Source: Candidatus Microgenomates bacterium (GTDB lineage: Bacteria > Patescibacteriota > Microgenomatia > UBA1406 > GWC2-37-13). Taken from it: 47,801 nucleotides of DNA. The stretch covers positions 1 to 47,801 of the forward strand of contig JAHFKS010000005.1 in assembly GCA_023245215.1 (NCBI GenBank). The letters are read 5' to 3'. The notes below the pieces were generated by a model. The model was not told the DNA's origin. It worked only from the letters and a program-made list of their open reading frames with translations, and searched no databases. This document shows, in pieces, positions 1-9,314 of this stretch (position 1 is its first letter; each line of letters begins with the position of its first letter). Position numbers and translations under genes: made by a program.

Positions 1-1621
1 GTTCGAAGTAAGTTTTTAATAGTTCCTTGGCAAGCGGCCCGGCGACGTCAGATCCCTGGCCACCCTCTTCGATGATAATAGTTATAGCTATCTCAGGATT
101 TTTGTCAGGCGCATAGACTGTAATCCAGGCGTGGGGCATCCCTGATTTAGCCTGTGTTGATTCGGCTGTTCCTGTTTTGCAGGCGGTTTGGACGGGTCCG
201 TTCTTTGTTTTGAAATCAAAAAGCGGCCAGCCGGTGCCACCGGTTGAACAGGCTTGTTTCATCCCTTCATGAAGGAGGTCAAGCGTTTTCTGGGAAACCG
301 GAAGCTTGTGACAGTTGGGCCTAGCGCCTTTTAATAACTGTGGTTGGCAGAGCGATCCGTCATCGGCAATAGCCGAAGTCATCATGGCAATCTGCAAAGG
401 TGTCACTCCGATATATCCCTGGCCGATTGAAAAATTATAAGTGTCGCCTGTATACCAATGGTCTTTTAGGGTTTCTTCTTTCCAGAATGTCGACGGGATA
501 ATGCCTTCGGTCTCTTCAAAACCGATATTCGTTGTTCTTCCTAAGCCAAACAGATCGGCCCATTTTTTCACTTTATCGACGCCGGTCTTTTCACCAATGG
601 TATAGAAAAAAATATCATTCGATCTTTTTATAGCTTTGACAATGTCTACCATGCCTTCGGTTTTTCCGTATTGGAGAAAATACCAGTTGCCGAAAGTAAG
701 TGCTCCTGCGGTTAAGATTCCTTTATCTTCAACCTGGGTTTTTTCATCAATGGTTTTTTCCTCTAAGGCTGCGGTCGCCGTCATTAATTTAAAAATCGAG
801 CCGGGAGGATATGTAGCTTCGGTAGCCCGGTTGAACAGTGGCTGATTTTTGTCGGTGAAGTATTTTTTTAAGTTAACAGTGTTGCCGTTTTCAAAATCCT
901 GCGGGCTGAAAGACGGGGAAGAAGCCATGGCCAAAATCTCCCCGGTTTTGGGAATAGTCGCCACGATTGCGCCCTTTTTGCCTTCGAGGAGCTGGTAGGC
1001 TTTTTTTTGCAGCTCCCAGTCGACAGCCAGCTGGACGTTTTCGCCGTTGGTGGGAGGAATCACCGTTATTGTCCTCAAAAATTTACCTTGGGCATCGGTT
1101 TCTATCAGTTTTTTTCCCGGCTGGCCCTTTAATAGACAGTCAAAAACTTTTTCAGCGCCTTTTTTTCCGGTTTTATCGCCCGGTTTTAATTTATAAGGAC
1201 AGTCATCCTGTTTAATGTCGCGGTCGTCAGCCAGCTGTCTGTAGCCGACAAGGGGGGCGATTGCTTCTGGCGTTTCATAAATCCTTTTTGAGATTATCCG
1301 ATCATTGTCTTTCTTGATTTGGTTGATTGCCGTTTCAACATTAGGATTGAGGTTTTTTACCATTGTATAGCCTTTTCTATCAAGTATCTCGCCTCTTTTT
1401 GGCTCGATTAAAAACTCCCTGATCCGGTTATTTTCAGAAAGGCTCAAATAGTATTGTCCTTTGACAATCGTCAACTGAAATAGTCTTAATACCAAAGCAC
1501 CCACAAAAAAACCAACAAAAATTAAAAAGGCAAAAAAAGAGACCTCGGTGAGCCGGTTGTTTTCAGAGGAAAAACCCATTCCCCGCGAATCGCCCTTTTG
1601 GAAATAAGAAAGCTTGTTCAT
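1..1621 (-). CDS. mrdA: Penicillin-binding protein 2-type transpeptidase (partial, C-terminus off the left edge)
   Basis: Reverse complement starts MNKLSYFQKGDSRGMGFSSENNRLTEVSFFAFLIFVGFFVGALVLRLFQLTIVKGQYYLS (single N-terminal TM) and reads QTACKTGTAESTQAKSGMPHAWITVYAPDKNPEIAITIIIEEGG near the edge: KTGT box of transpeptidases. Absent from the ORF track because it has no stop in the window. Confidence 0.9.
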   Translation of the reverse strand, partial: MNKLSYFQKGDSRGMGFSSENNRLTEVSFFAFLIFVGFFVGALVLRLFQLTIVKGQYYLSLSENNRIREFLIEPKRGEILDRKGYTMVKNLNPNVETAINQIKKDNDRIISKRIYETPEAIAPLVGYRQLADDRDIKQDDCPYKLKPGDKTGKKGAEKVFDCLLKGQPGKKLIETDAQGKFLRTITVIPPTNGENVQLAVDWELQKKAYQLLEGKKGAIVATIPKTGEILAMASSPSFSPQDFENGNTVNLKKYFTDKNQPLFNRATEATYPPGSIFKLMTATAALEEKTIDEKTQVEDKGILTAGALTFGNWYFLQYGKTEGMVDIVKAIKRSNDIFFYTIGEKTGVDKVKKWADLFGLGRTTNIGFEETEGIIPSTFWKEETLKDHWYTGDTYNFSIGQGYIGVTPLQIAMMTSAIADDGSLCQPQLLKGARPNCHKLPVSQKTLDLLHEGMKQACSTGGTGWPLFDFKTKNGPVQTACKTGTAESTQAKSGMPHAWITVYAPDKNPEIAITIIIEEGGQGSDVAGPLAKELLKTYFE

Positions 1622-1622
1622 A

Positions 1623-2762
1623 TTAAGAAACGAAATAACCCTGCCCGAAAAGACTAAGAATTAATATGTGTAATAGAAAAAAAATAATTGCGGCTCCGGT
1701 CTTGATCCATCTGTTTTTTATTTCCGATAAAAAAAGAAAGAAAGACAAAGAAAATAAAGCGTAGCGGGGGATAGAAGAAAGAGTGCCGGTTAGAGTTGGC
1801 AGCAAGATGTTGGCCAAGGAGAATAGATTTAAGCCGAGTCGATCAAAATTTCTAATTTCAAATTTCAAATTCCTAACCAATTTCCAATTTTTAATTCCTA
1901 AATTTTTAAATAAATCTAAAATCAGAACAGATAAAACTAAGAAAAAAATAATAAATTCAAAGACAGAAACAAAATATTGGTAGTTGTGGGAAGCGGTTAT
2001 GAATATTTTTACATATCTCCAAACAACCTGAGGAAGAAAGATTAAATGAGTCGATCTGTTGGCTCCAAAAATAGGCTGGGAAGTAAGAAAAAAGAACGGA
2101 TCTCCGGTACTTTTGAATAAGTAATAACAATATATCCCGAGACCCAATAGAGGAGACAATATCGCCGAAATTTTTACTTTTGACTTTTGAATAAGATGGA
2201 ATACTATCGGAATTATCAAAAACACTCCGATTAGTCTGGTCAGTGAAGCCAGAACGGCAAACAGGCCGACTAATAAATAATTTTCTTTTTTCAAAAAATA
2301 TAATGTCAAGACAAAAAGCAAAAAAAACAACCCTTCAGTATAAACAGCTCCGAAAAAGAAAGACGTGGGGAAAACCAGTAAAAAAATTAATACCCAAAAA
2401 TTATCATTTTTATTATAAAGTTTTGTAAACAACAATATTGCTATCAAAAAGGAAAAATTAGAAATAATCAGGGCGGAAATTAACCCGTTATCAAATACAG
2501 GCGTAAGAAACTTGATAAGTAGGGGATAGAGCGGGAAAAAAGCCTGTTCCCATTGGGCATATCCCCGGTTGGCAATCAAAAGATAGTGGATTCCGTCAAA
2601 ATTACCCAGGGCAGACGATACCTGCGGCAAGCCGAAGTCGAATAGTTCGTGCCCATAAGGAAAAAAACCGAGATAAGGAACTATTTTTGAAGAAATATAC
2701 AAAATCCAATAATCAACCGTCCTCCAGATGAGAAAGATTAAGGGTAGAAAGGTAAAGACCAT
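1623..2762 (-). CDS. Multi-TM glycosyltransferase, PIG-V-like mannosyltransferase family
   Basis: 379 aa, many TM segments, motif FDGIHYLLIANRGYAQWEQAFFPLYPLLI typical of PIG-V-like proteins. Confidence 0.65.
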   Translation of the reverse strand: MVFTFLPLIFLIWRTVDYWILYISSKIVPYLGFFPYGHELFDFGLPQVSSALGNFDGIHYLLIANRGYAQWEQAFFPLYPLLIKFLTPVFDNGLISALIISNFSFLIAILLFTKLYNKNDNFWVLIFLLVFPTSFFFGAVYTEGLFFLLFVLTLYFLKKENYLLVGLFAVLASLTRLIGVFLIIPIVFHLIQKSKVKISAILSPLLGLGIYCYYLFKSTGDPFFFLTSQPIFGANRSTHLIFLPQVVWRYVKIFITASHNYQYFVSVFEFIIFFLVLSVLILDLFKNLGIKNWKLVRNLKFEIRNFDRLGLNLFSLANILLPTLTGTLSSIPRYALFSLSFFLFLSEIKNRWIKTGAAIIFFLLHILILSLFGQGYFVS

Positions 2763-2810
2763 GAAGTAAATTATATCACCAAGCCCGGAGCGTTAGCTTA
2801 TAATAAAGCA

Positions 2811-4514
2811 ATGAAAAATAGAGTAATTATCCTGGCTGTTGACGGGCTTGACCCGAAAATAATCGAAAAAGGTTTTAAAAAAAATTTCCTGCCCAATTTG
2901 AAAAAACTCCAAGAGTCTGGCGGTTATTCAAGACTGGCAACGGTCGAGCCACCTCAGTCTCCTGTCGCTTGGGAGAGCTTGATAACAGGTAAAAACCCTT
3001 CAGAACACGGAATTTTTGACTTTATAGTCCGCGATCCAAGGAGCTACCAGCTCGATTTGGTTTGGCGGCCCGGTTTCAGAAATTCATATAAAGCCGAGCC
3101 TTTTTGGAAAGGTTTTTCAGAAAAGAAGATTCCTTTGGAAATATTATTCTTGCCGAATACTTTTCCGGCGGTCAAAGTATATGGAAAAATGATTTCTGGT
3201 ATGGGGACTCCTGATGTTTTGGGAACGGCCGGAAGACATAGTTTTTACACAACCGGAGAGATTAAAAAAGACAGCCGGGGTAACCAAATAAAGATTCCTA
3301 ATAAAAAGGTCATCGAGACAAAAATTTTCGGGCCTGAACAAAGTTTGGTTCCTTTGAAAATTGAAAGAGGTAATAAAAAAGTAACAATCACTGTTGCTAA
3401 TCAGAAAATTGTTTTAAAAAAGGGTAGTTTTTCCGAATGGGTCAGGTTACAATTCAAATCCAACCGCGGGTCAATTAAAGCTATTGCCAAATTTTATTTA
3501 AAAAAAGCAGATTCCAGACTCGAATTTTATCTAAGCCCGCTCAACATCGATCCGGAGTCTCCAGGTGAATGCATAAGCTACCCAAATAATTTTTCAAAAA
3601 AGCTTGTCCAAAAATACGGATCATTTTATACCCAGGGTCTTCCCCATGATACTTGGGCTTTAGAAGAAAACGTTATGACAGAAGAAGCCTTTTTGCAAAA
3701 TGCCGGCTCTATTTTTGAAGAAAGGCGGAAAATATTCTTTGGAGAGCTCGATGAGTTTCCAACAGGCGTTTTTGTTAATTATGTAGGAATTACCGATACG
3801 ATACAGCATATGTACTGGCGTTTTTTAGATAAGAAAGAAAGCAGACATTCAAACGTAATAATGGATTACTACAAAAAAATCGATAGTTTGGTCGGAAAAA
3901 CATTGCTCAAACTAAAAAAAGACGACTATTTAATCGTTTTGTCCGACCATGGTTTTGCCGGATTTGACCACGAATTTAACCTAAACGGTTGGTTGAGGGA
4001 TAATGGTTTTTTGAAGCTAAAATCGGGAAGGATAGGCAGACCAATGCTGGATAATATTGACTGGTCAAAAACCAAGGCCTACGGCATAGGCTACAACGGA
4101 ATCTACCTCAATATAAAAAACAGGGAAAAAGAAGGGGTAGTTAAGTTAAAAGACGTCTTCAATATTAAAAAAGATATAAAAACAAGATTAGAAAACTTGA
4201 TCAATCCCTATACCAAAACCAGAGTGGTAAAGAAAATTTATTATAAAGAAGAGTTGGCAATAAGTGAGAAAGATACCAATGCGCCGGATTTATTTGTCGG
4301 TTACCATACTGGTATAAGGGCTTCCTGGGACAGCGCTGTCGGGGCCACAGCCAAAGAGGTCTTTTCCAAAAGGCAGAGCAAATGGAGAGGGGACCATTTA
4401 TTCGATGCGACAGATGTCCCCGGAGTTTTCTTTATCAGTAAAAGGGTAGCGTTGAATAATGTAAAAATTACTGATATTATATTCATTGTTAGGGATTTGA
4501 TAAAACCGTCATGA
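2811..4514 (+). CDS. Type I phosphodiesterase/nucleotide pyrophosphatase family (alkaline phosphatase superfamily)
   Basis: VIILAVDGLDPKIIEKG, TVEPPQSPVAWESLITGKNPSEHGIFDF, DYLIVLSDHGFAGF, GDHLFDATDVPGVF. Confidence 0.8.
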   Translation: MKNRVIILAVDGLDPKIIEKGFKKNFLPNLKKLQESGGYSRLATVEPPQSPVAWESLITGKNPSEHGIFDFIVRDPRSYQLDLVWRPGFRNSYKAEPFWKGFSEKKIPLEILFLPNTFPAVKVYGKMISGMGTPDVLGTAGRHSFYTTGEIKKDSRGNQIKIPNKKVIETKIFGPEQSLVPLKIERGNKKVTITVANQKIVLKKGSFSEWVRLQFKSNRGSIKAIAKFYLKKADSRLEFYLSPLNIDPESPGECISYPNNFSKKLVQKYGSFYTQGLPHDTWALEENVMTEEAFLQNAGSIFEERRKIFFGELDEFPTGVFVNYVGITDTIQHMYWRFLDKKESRHSNVIMDYYKKIDSLVGKTLLKLKKDDYLIVLSDHGFAGFDHEFNLNGWLRDNGFLKLKSGRIGRPMLDNIDWSKTKAYGIGYNGIYLNIKNREKEGVVKLKDVFNIKKDIKTRLENLINPYTKTRVVKKIYYKEELAISEKDTNAPDLFVGYHTGIRASWDSAVGATAKEVFSKRQSKWRGDHLFDATDVPGVFFISKRVALNNVKITDIIFIVRDLIKPS

Positions 4515-5728
4515 TAATGGAGAAATTTAAAACACTCGTTTGGGACCTTTTACTGCTAGTTTCGGCTTTTGCCCTGGCCTTTTTTTTGCTAAACGCCGCC
4601 AACCAGAACTATAACCTGGTTTTGATATCGGTCGATTCATTGCGGCCTGACTATTTGAACTCACCCAACATTGACAAACTGGCTTCTTCTTCTACAGTTT
4701 TCAGCAACAGCTATTCGATATATCCGTCATCAGTCGGTTCGTATTACACACTTTTTACAGGCAATAACTATTTGATAGGAAATGAACTGGCGATTTTGAA
4801 ATATATCAACGATTTTGACAGCACAAAAAGCAGCGATTATTCCAATTTGACGACACTGCTGAAAAAAAACGGATTTAACACGGCGGCTTTTGTGAGCAAT
4901 CCTAAACTGCAAAAAGAAATCTTCAAGACGGGGTTTGACGAATTTGTTTTTGACAGTGATAATGCCTCTTTGGTTGATAAGGCAAATGCCAAGATTAAAT
5001 TACTCGCCGACAGAGGTTTTTTCGTGTGGGTTGATTTTAATTTGGCGAAGGAAAATTTAGTTACTTGCCCGGTTGGGGCTTGGACACAAGATGAATATGA
5101 TAAGACAGTCAAAGAATACGACCAGAATGTCAAAGAAGTTGATTCACGTGTCGGCCAGTTGGTTGATTATCTCAAAAAAGTCGGGCTGGACAAAAACACT
5201 GTTGTCGTTTTTTACAGCGACAAAGGTGAGAATTTTGACTCAAGATTTTATAGTTTAAGCAAAACTTTAGACAACGCTGACATTAAGTCAGTCTTAATGG
5301 TAAAACAGCCGCAGAAACAAGCAAAAGAAGTCGTCAAAGAAGCGATTGACAACTCAATGGTTTCCAGCCTTATATTAAATCAGATAGGTTATGCTCGCCC
5401 TTTGAAAAATCTCCAGAAGTTTGTCAATAAGGGGTTGACTTTTTTCCGCTTGAGCTACGGAAAGAACCTTAAAATAGGCGTCACCGACAGTAAGTTTAAA
5501 TATGTCTACAACTTGACTACAGATGGTTGTTTACCCGAAAAAGACAGCCAGGCATTTTATGACTTGATCGCCGACCCCGAAGGTAAAAATAACCTTATCG
5601 ACGACCCGGCAAATGTAGAAATGATTGGAAAATTCAAAGAAGAACTGTCCAAAGCGACAAGAGTATCAATTCAAAAGCCCGGCGAGCCGGTTAATGTTTT
5701 AGAGAAGCTCAAAAGTCTGGGTTATTAA
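4511..5728 (+). CDS. Membrane-anchored sulfatase-like protein (alkaline phosphatase superfamily), degenerate metal motif
   Basis: N-terminal TM then NLVLISVDSLRPDYLNSPNIDKLA; 4-nt overlap with the upstream gene; GDHGE motif replaced by SDKGEN. Confidence 0.7.
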   Translation: MIMEKFKTLVWDLLLLVSAFALAFFLLNAANQNYNLVLISVDSLRPDYLNSPNIDKLASSSTVFSNSYSIYPSSVGSYYTLFTGNNYLIGNELAILKYINDFDSTKSSDYSNLTTLLKKNGFNTAAFVSNPKLQKEIFKTGFDEFVFDSDNASLVDKANAKIKLLADRGFFVWVDFNLAKENLVTCPVGAWTQDEYDKTVKEYDQNVKEVDSRVGQLVDYLKKVGLDKNTVVVFYSDKGENFDSRFYSLSKTLDNADIKSVLMVKQPQKQAKEVVKEAIDNSMVSSLILNQIGYARPLKNLQKFVNKGLTFFRLSYGKNLKIGVTDSKFKYVYNLTTDGCLPEKDSQAFYDLIADPEGKNNLIDDPANVEMIGKFKEELSKATRVSIQKPGEPVNVLEKLKSLGY

Positions 5729-5736
5729 ACTGCCAA

Positions 5737-5810
5737 CGGGGCGTAGCTTAGATGGCCAAAGCGTCAGGCTGGGGGTCTGAAGACCGTGGGTTCAAGTCCC
5801 GCCGCCCCGA
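5737..5810 (+). tRNA. tRNA-Pro (anticodon GGG), no encoded CCA
   Basis: Cloverleaf folded by hand: acceptor CGGGGCG/CGCCCCG, A73; anticodon stem TCAGG/TCTGA with loop CTGGGGG (anticodon GGG at 5771-5773); T arm GTGGG-TTCAAGT-CCCGC. C1-G72 and A73 fit bacterial tRNA-Pro. Confidence 0.93.
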
Positions 5811-5811
5811 C

Positions 5812-6273
5812 ATGAAAAAACTCACTTCTGATGTTACAGTAGAACTCCATGTGCCTGATTTTGAAATAGCAATAAAATTCTACAACGATCTTGGTTTTGA
5901 AGTTGTTTGGGAGAGAAAAAAAGGGGACCCAAGTGCCAGGTTTTTGGTAATGAGAAAAGGCGAGAGTATTTTGAATTTTTTTGGGGGCGACGAAACCGTC
6001 TACGAGCAACATTACTTTAAACGATTCCCTCGGTCAACCCCGAGAGGTTATCAAGTTGAAATTACTATTCCTATTGATGGTTTAAAGGAATTCTACGATG
6101 ATATTAAAGAAAAATATAAAAATTCCATTGTCCGTCCGCTTGGAGAAAAGACCTTTAGAGCAAGAAAAAGACAGGATTTTCGCATCGTTGATCCGTTTGG
6201 TTTTTACCTGTGTTTTGTCGAGCGTTATAACTGGGTTGACGGTAGAGATAAACAAGGAAATCCTTTAAAGTAG
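5812..6273 (+). CDS. Glyoxalase/bleomycin resistance (VOC) family protein
   Basis: MKKLTSDVTVELHVPDFEIAIKFYNDLGFEVVWE...FRIVDPFGFYLCFVE. Start moved from ORF-track 5752 because that start lies inside the tRNA. Confidence 0.8.
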   Translation: MKKLTSDVTVELHVPDFEIAIKFYNDLGFEVVWERKKGDPSARFLVMRKGESILNFFGGDETVYEQHYFKRFPRSTPRGYQVEITIPIDGLKEFYDDIKEKYKNSIVRPLGEKTFRARKRQDFRIVDPFGFYLCFVERYNWVDGRDKQGNPLK

Positions 6274-6274
6274 T

Positions 6275-7066
6275 TTATACCAATAAGTCCGTCTCCATAT
6301 TAAATAATAAATAATACGACAATACTGCTGAAGATCCTAAAATAGTAAAATATAGAATCTCTTCAATTGGAAGAAATTTTTCTGCAATATAAAAGCCATT
6401 AATATAAACGCTTGAAGTTCCTGGGAAAGACCATAACCCCAACTTTAAAGCTACGAACTCATATAATGAGCTCAAAAATAGAAAATACACAGCTGTTTTT
6501 AGTAAGGAATTTTTCATTTTAGGAAATTTTATAAGCATAATAAGTATTGGCAAAATAAAGATAATTATTCCAGTCGACATATAAAGATAATAATTATCTA
6601 GAGACGACGGAAAAGAAAATTTAATAAAACGAGTAAGAACAAAAGCTATTAAAAAAATTAAACCTAAAAAAATCATTTTATTATCTAAGAAGTGCCTCGA
6701 CTTTTTAGGAAAGAAAAATTCGTAGAAAGATACTATTAAATAAATAAAAAAAACACCCCAAATAAATTGTTCTGGTGATACTTCTAAAATTTTAAAACTA
6801 AAAATACTTTTTACATTCCAAACGTGACTATATGAAGCAATAGGATCAATAATTAAAGTAGCAAAAAAACCGCAAATAATTGAAAACGACAAAGCTCTAA
6901 TGCTCTTTTTGCCAATTCTTATAGTTAACCATAGAGAAGGAATAATAAAAAAGAAAATAATTGAGGTTAAAAAATTGACTTTAAAGTATAAAGTAAAAAC
7001 AGCCCCAAGAATTGGCAAAAAACAAAGTAGTAACAGACCAAACATATATTTGTTAAAATATACCAT
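6275..7066 (-). CDS. Multi-TM protein, lycopene-cyclase-domain-like
   Basis: 263 aa with multiple TMs; C-terminal LGLWSFPGTSSVYINGFYIAEKFLPIEEILYFTIL resembles the W-x-[YF]-P...lPiEE.lFF signature of heterodimeric/fungal-type lycopene cyclases. Confidence 0.5.
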   Translation of the reverse strand: MVYFNKYMFGLLLLCFLPILGAVFTLYFKVNFLTSIIFFFIIPSLWLTIRIGKKSIRALSFSIICGFFATLIIDPIASYSHVWNVKSIFSFKILEVSPEQFIWGVFFIYLIVSFYEFFFPKKSRHFLDNKMIFLGLIFLIAFVLTRFIKFSFPSSLDNYYLYMSTGIIIFILPILIMLIKFPKMKNSLLKTAVYFLFLSSLYEFVALKLGLWSFPGTSSVYINGFYIAEKFLPIEEILYFTILGSSAVLSYYLLFNMETDLLV

Positions 7067-7068
7067 AT

Positions 7069-7554
7069 ATGAAATTCTTAAACATTTCTATAGAAAAACC
7101 AGAAGAAATTAATTTTATTTTGGCCCAATCTCACTTTATCAAGACGGTAGAGGATAGCTATGAGGTTTTGGTCGAGGCAGTCCCCGGCCTCAAGTTTGGT
7201 CTGGCTTTTTGTGAAGCCTCAGGAGTAAAAAAGATAAGGAAAGCCGGGACCGACCAAGAAATGATCAATTTAGCCGTGAAAAATGCCAAAAAAGTCAGCG
7301 CCGGCCACTCTTTATTCATATTTTTAAAAAATGCTTTTCCGATTAACGTCCTAAACCGGATAAAAAACCTATCAGAAGTCGTGAACGTCTTTTGCGCCAC
7401 TGCCAATCCGGCAGAAGTCATCGTCGCCGAGACAAATCTCGGCCGGTCGATCCTCGGAGTCGTCGACGGCAACTCCCCTGCTGGAGTTGAAAACGAAAAA
7501 GAGGAAAAGGAAAGAAAAGATTTTTTGAGAAAGATTGGCTACAAATCTTCGTAA
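7069..7554 (+). CDS. Adenosine-specific kinase family protein (PF04008-type)
   Basis: LKFGLAFCEASG, SAGHSLFIFLKNAFPINVLNRIK, VVNVFCATANPAEVIVAETNLGRSILGVVDGNSPAGVE, FLRKIGYK: family-diagnostic motifs. Confidence 0.88.
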   Translation: MKFLNISIEKPEEINFILAQSHFIKTVEDSYEVLVEAVPGLKFGLAFCEASGVKKIRKAGTDQEMINLAVKNAKKVSAGHSLFIFLKNAFPINVLNRIKNLSEVVNVFCATANPAEVIVAETNLGRSILGVVDGNSPAGVENEKEEKERKDFLRKIGYKSS

Positions 7555-7575
7555 ACTTTGTTGTAAAATAAACCC

Positions 7576-7881
7576 ATGGCAAAAAAAAATCTCACTAGGG
7601 AAGACATTCTTCACATCGCAAAATTGGGGAATTTGACTTTGAACGAGAAGGAAATAGAGCTGTTTAAAAAACAGCTGTCGTCGGTGATAGATTACATCAA
7701 CAAGCTGCAAGAGGTAAACACCGACAAGGTTGAACCTTCGAGCCAAATCACCGGTTTGACAGATGTTTTAAGAGAAGACAAAGTCGATGACAAAAGGACA
7801 TTAACGCCTGATCAGGCGTTAGCAAACACAAAATCTAAGGAAGGCAGTTTATTCAAAGTTAAAGCGATATTGACTGAATAG
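7576..7881 (+). CDS. gatC: Asp-tRNA(Asn)/Glu-tRNA(Gln) amidotransferase subunit C
   Basis: 101 aa; LTREDILHIAKLGNLTLNEKEIELFKKQLSSVIDYINKLQEV; directly upstream of gatA. Confidence 0.9.
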   Translation: MAKKNLTREDILHIAKLGNLTLNEKEIELFKKQLSSVIDYINKLQEVNTDKVEPSSQITGLTDVLREDKVDDKRTLTPDQALANTKSKEGSLFKVKAILTE

Positions 7882-7883
7882 TT

Positions 7884-9314
7884 ATGAATTTATTAAGCCT
7901 GACGATAAAAGATGCTTCGGAAAAATTAAAAGCCGGTGTTTTTTCTTGCCGTGAATTGGTGGTAGAGTGTTTTTCCAATATTAAGAAGCACGATAAAAAA
8001 ATCAACGCTTTTTTGACTTTGAATGAAGAAAAAGCTATAAAAAAAGCCATAGAATATGATGGACTGATTAAAAAAAACAAAGACATTTTTGCCGAAAAAC
8101 CACTTTTAGGAATACCGGTTGCATTCAAAGATCTTTTTACAACCAAGGACTTAAGAACAACTGCCGGCTCAAAGATAATCGGCGGCTACACTCCTCCCTT
8201 TGACGCCACGGTTGTAAAAAAACTGGTTGATGCGGGAGTAATTATCATAGGCAAAACCAATCAGGATGCCTGGGGTCACGGATCTTCCGGTGAAAATACC
8301 GATTATGATGCAACAAGAAATCCTTATGACTTGAGCCGCGTTCCCGGCGGGTCTTCAAGCGGTTCAGGGGCAGCAGTCTCCTATGGTGCCTCTTTGGTCG
8401 GGACAGGCACTGATACAGGAAGTTCAGTCAGGCTGCCAGCCGGATTTTGCAATCTCGTCGGTTTGAAACCAACCTATGGCAGGGTTTCCCGTTACGGAAT
8501 CATTGCTATGGCATCCAGTTTCGACACGATCGGCCATATGACAAGAACAGTTTACGACAACGCCAAGGTTTTGGAGGTGACTGCAGGAGTAGATCCTTAT
8601 GACGGCACGACCGTTCCGGTCAAAGTCGATCAATATACAAAAACATTGGGCCAAAGCATAAAAGGTTTAAAAATAGGTTTGCCCAAAGAATATTTTGTCA
8701 AAGGCTTGGACGGAAAAGTTGACAGCTCGATTAAAAACTCTTTGAAAGTCCTGGAAAAGTTGGGAGCAACAGTTCACGAAGTTTCCCTTCCTCACACCGA
8801 TTATGCCATGGCGGCCTATTATATTTTAGTTCCTTCAGAAGTTAGCTCGAATCTTTCCAGGTACGACGGAGTCAGATACGGATTGACAAGGGAGGTCTTT
8901 GGAGCCGAGGCAAAAAGGAGAATAATGCTAGGGAGCTATACTCTGTCTTCAGGTTATTACGACGCTTATTATTTGAAAGCAGCCAAAGTAAGAACTCTGA
9001 TAAAAAAAGACTTTGAAGACGCTTTCAAAACCGTTGACGTCTTGGTCGTTCCCACCTCCCCTTCTTTGCCTTTTAAAATCGGCGAGAAAACCAATGATCC
9101 TTTAAAAATGTATCTTTCCGACATTTTTCTTTGCCCAGTCAATCTAGCCGGAATCCCGGCGCTGAATGTCCAGAGCGGCTTTGCCGACGGCCTCCCGGTT
9201 GGAATGCAGATAATCGGCCCGCAATTTTCAGAACAACTGCTTTATAAAGTGGCTTATCTTTTTGAGCAGGAAACCCAGTATTACAAAATTAGGCCGGAAT
9301 TCAAAAATGGATAA
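7884..9314 (+). CDS. gatA: Glutamyl-tRNA(Gln) amidotransferase subunit A
   Basis: Amidase signature GGSSSGSGAAVSYGASLVGTGTDTGSSVRLPAGFCNLVGLKPTYGRVSR. Confidence 0.97.
   Translation: MNLLSLTIKDASEKLKAGVFSCRELVVECFSNIKKHDKKINAFLTLNEEKAIKKAIEYDGLIKKNKDIFAEKPLLGIPVAFKDLFTTKDLRTTAGSKIIGGYTPPFDATVVKKLVDAGVIIIGKTNQDAWGHGSSGENTDYDATRNPYDLSRVPGGSSSGSGAAVSYGASLVGTGTDTGSSVRLPAGFCNLVGLKPTYGRVSRYGIIAMASSFDTIGHMTRTVYDNAKVLEVTAGVDPYDGTTVPVKVDQYTKTLGQSIKGLKIGLPKEYFVKGLDGKVDSSIKNSLKVLEKLGATVHEVSLPHTDYAMAAYYILVPSEVSSNLSRYDGVRYGLTREVFGAEAKRRIMLGSYTLSSGYYDAYYLKAAKVRTLIKKDFEDAFKTVDVLVVPTSPSLPFKIGEKTNDPLKMYLSDIFLCPVNLAGIPALNVQSGFADGLPVGMQIIGPQFSEQLLYKVAYLFEQETQYYKIRPEFKNG

Noticed and set aside
636-1215. Plus-strand ORFs 636..845 and 967..1215
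   Set aside because: Antisense to the strongly supported PBP2 coding frame on the minus strand.
1783-2428. Plus-strand ORFs 1783..1983 and 2243..2428 inside the PIG-V-like gene
   Set aside because: Antisense low-complexity (FKISNFKF-like) translations of the AT-rich repeat.
5752-5811. ORF-track start of the VOC-family protein at 5752
   Set aside because: The first 20 codons are the tRNA-Pro sequence; the real start is ATG at 5812.
7086-7097. TTTCTATAGAAA palindrome near the start of the adenosine-specific kinase
   Set aside because: Inside coding sequence; shares only the CTATAG core with the dprA/XRE motif.
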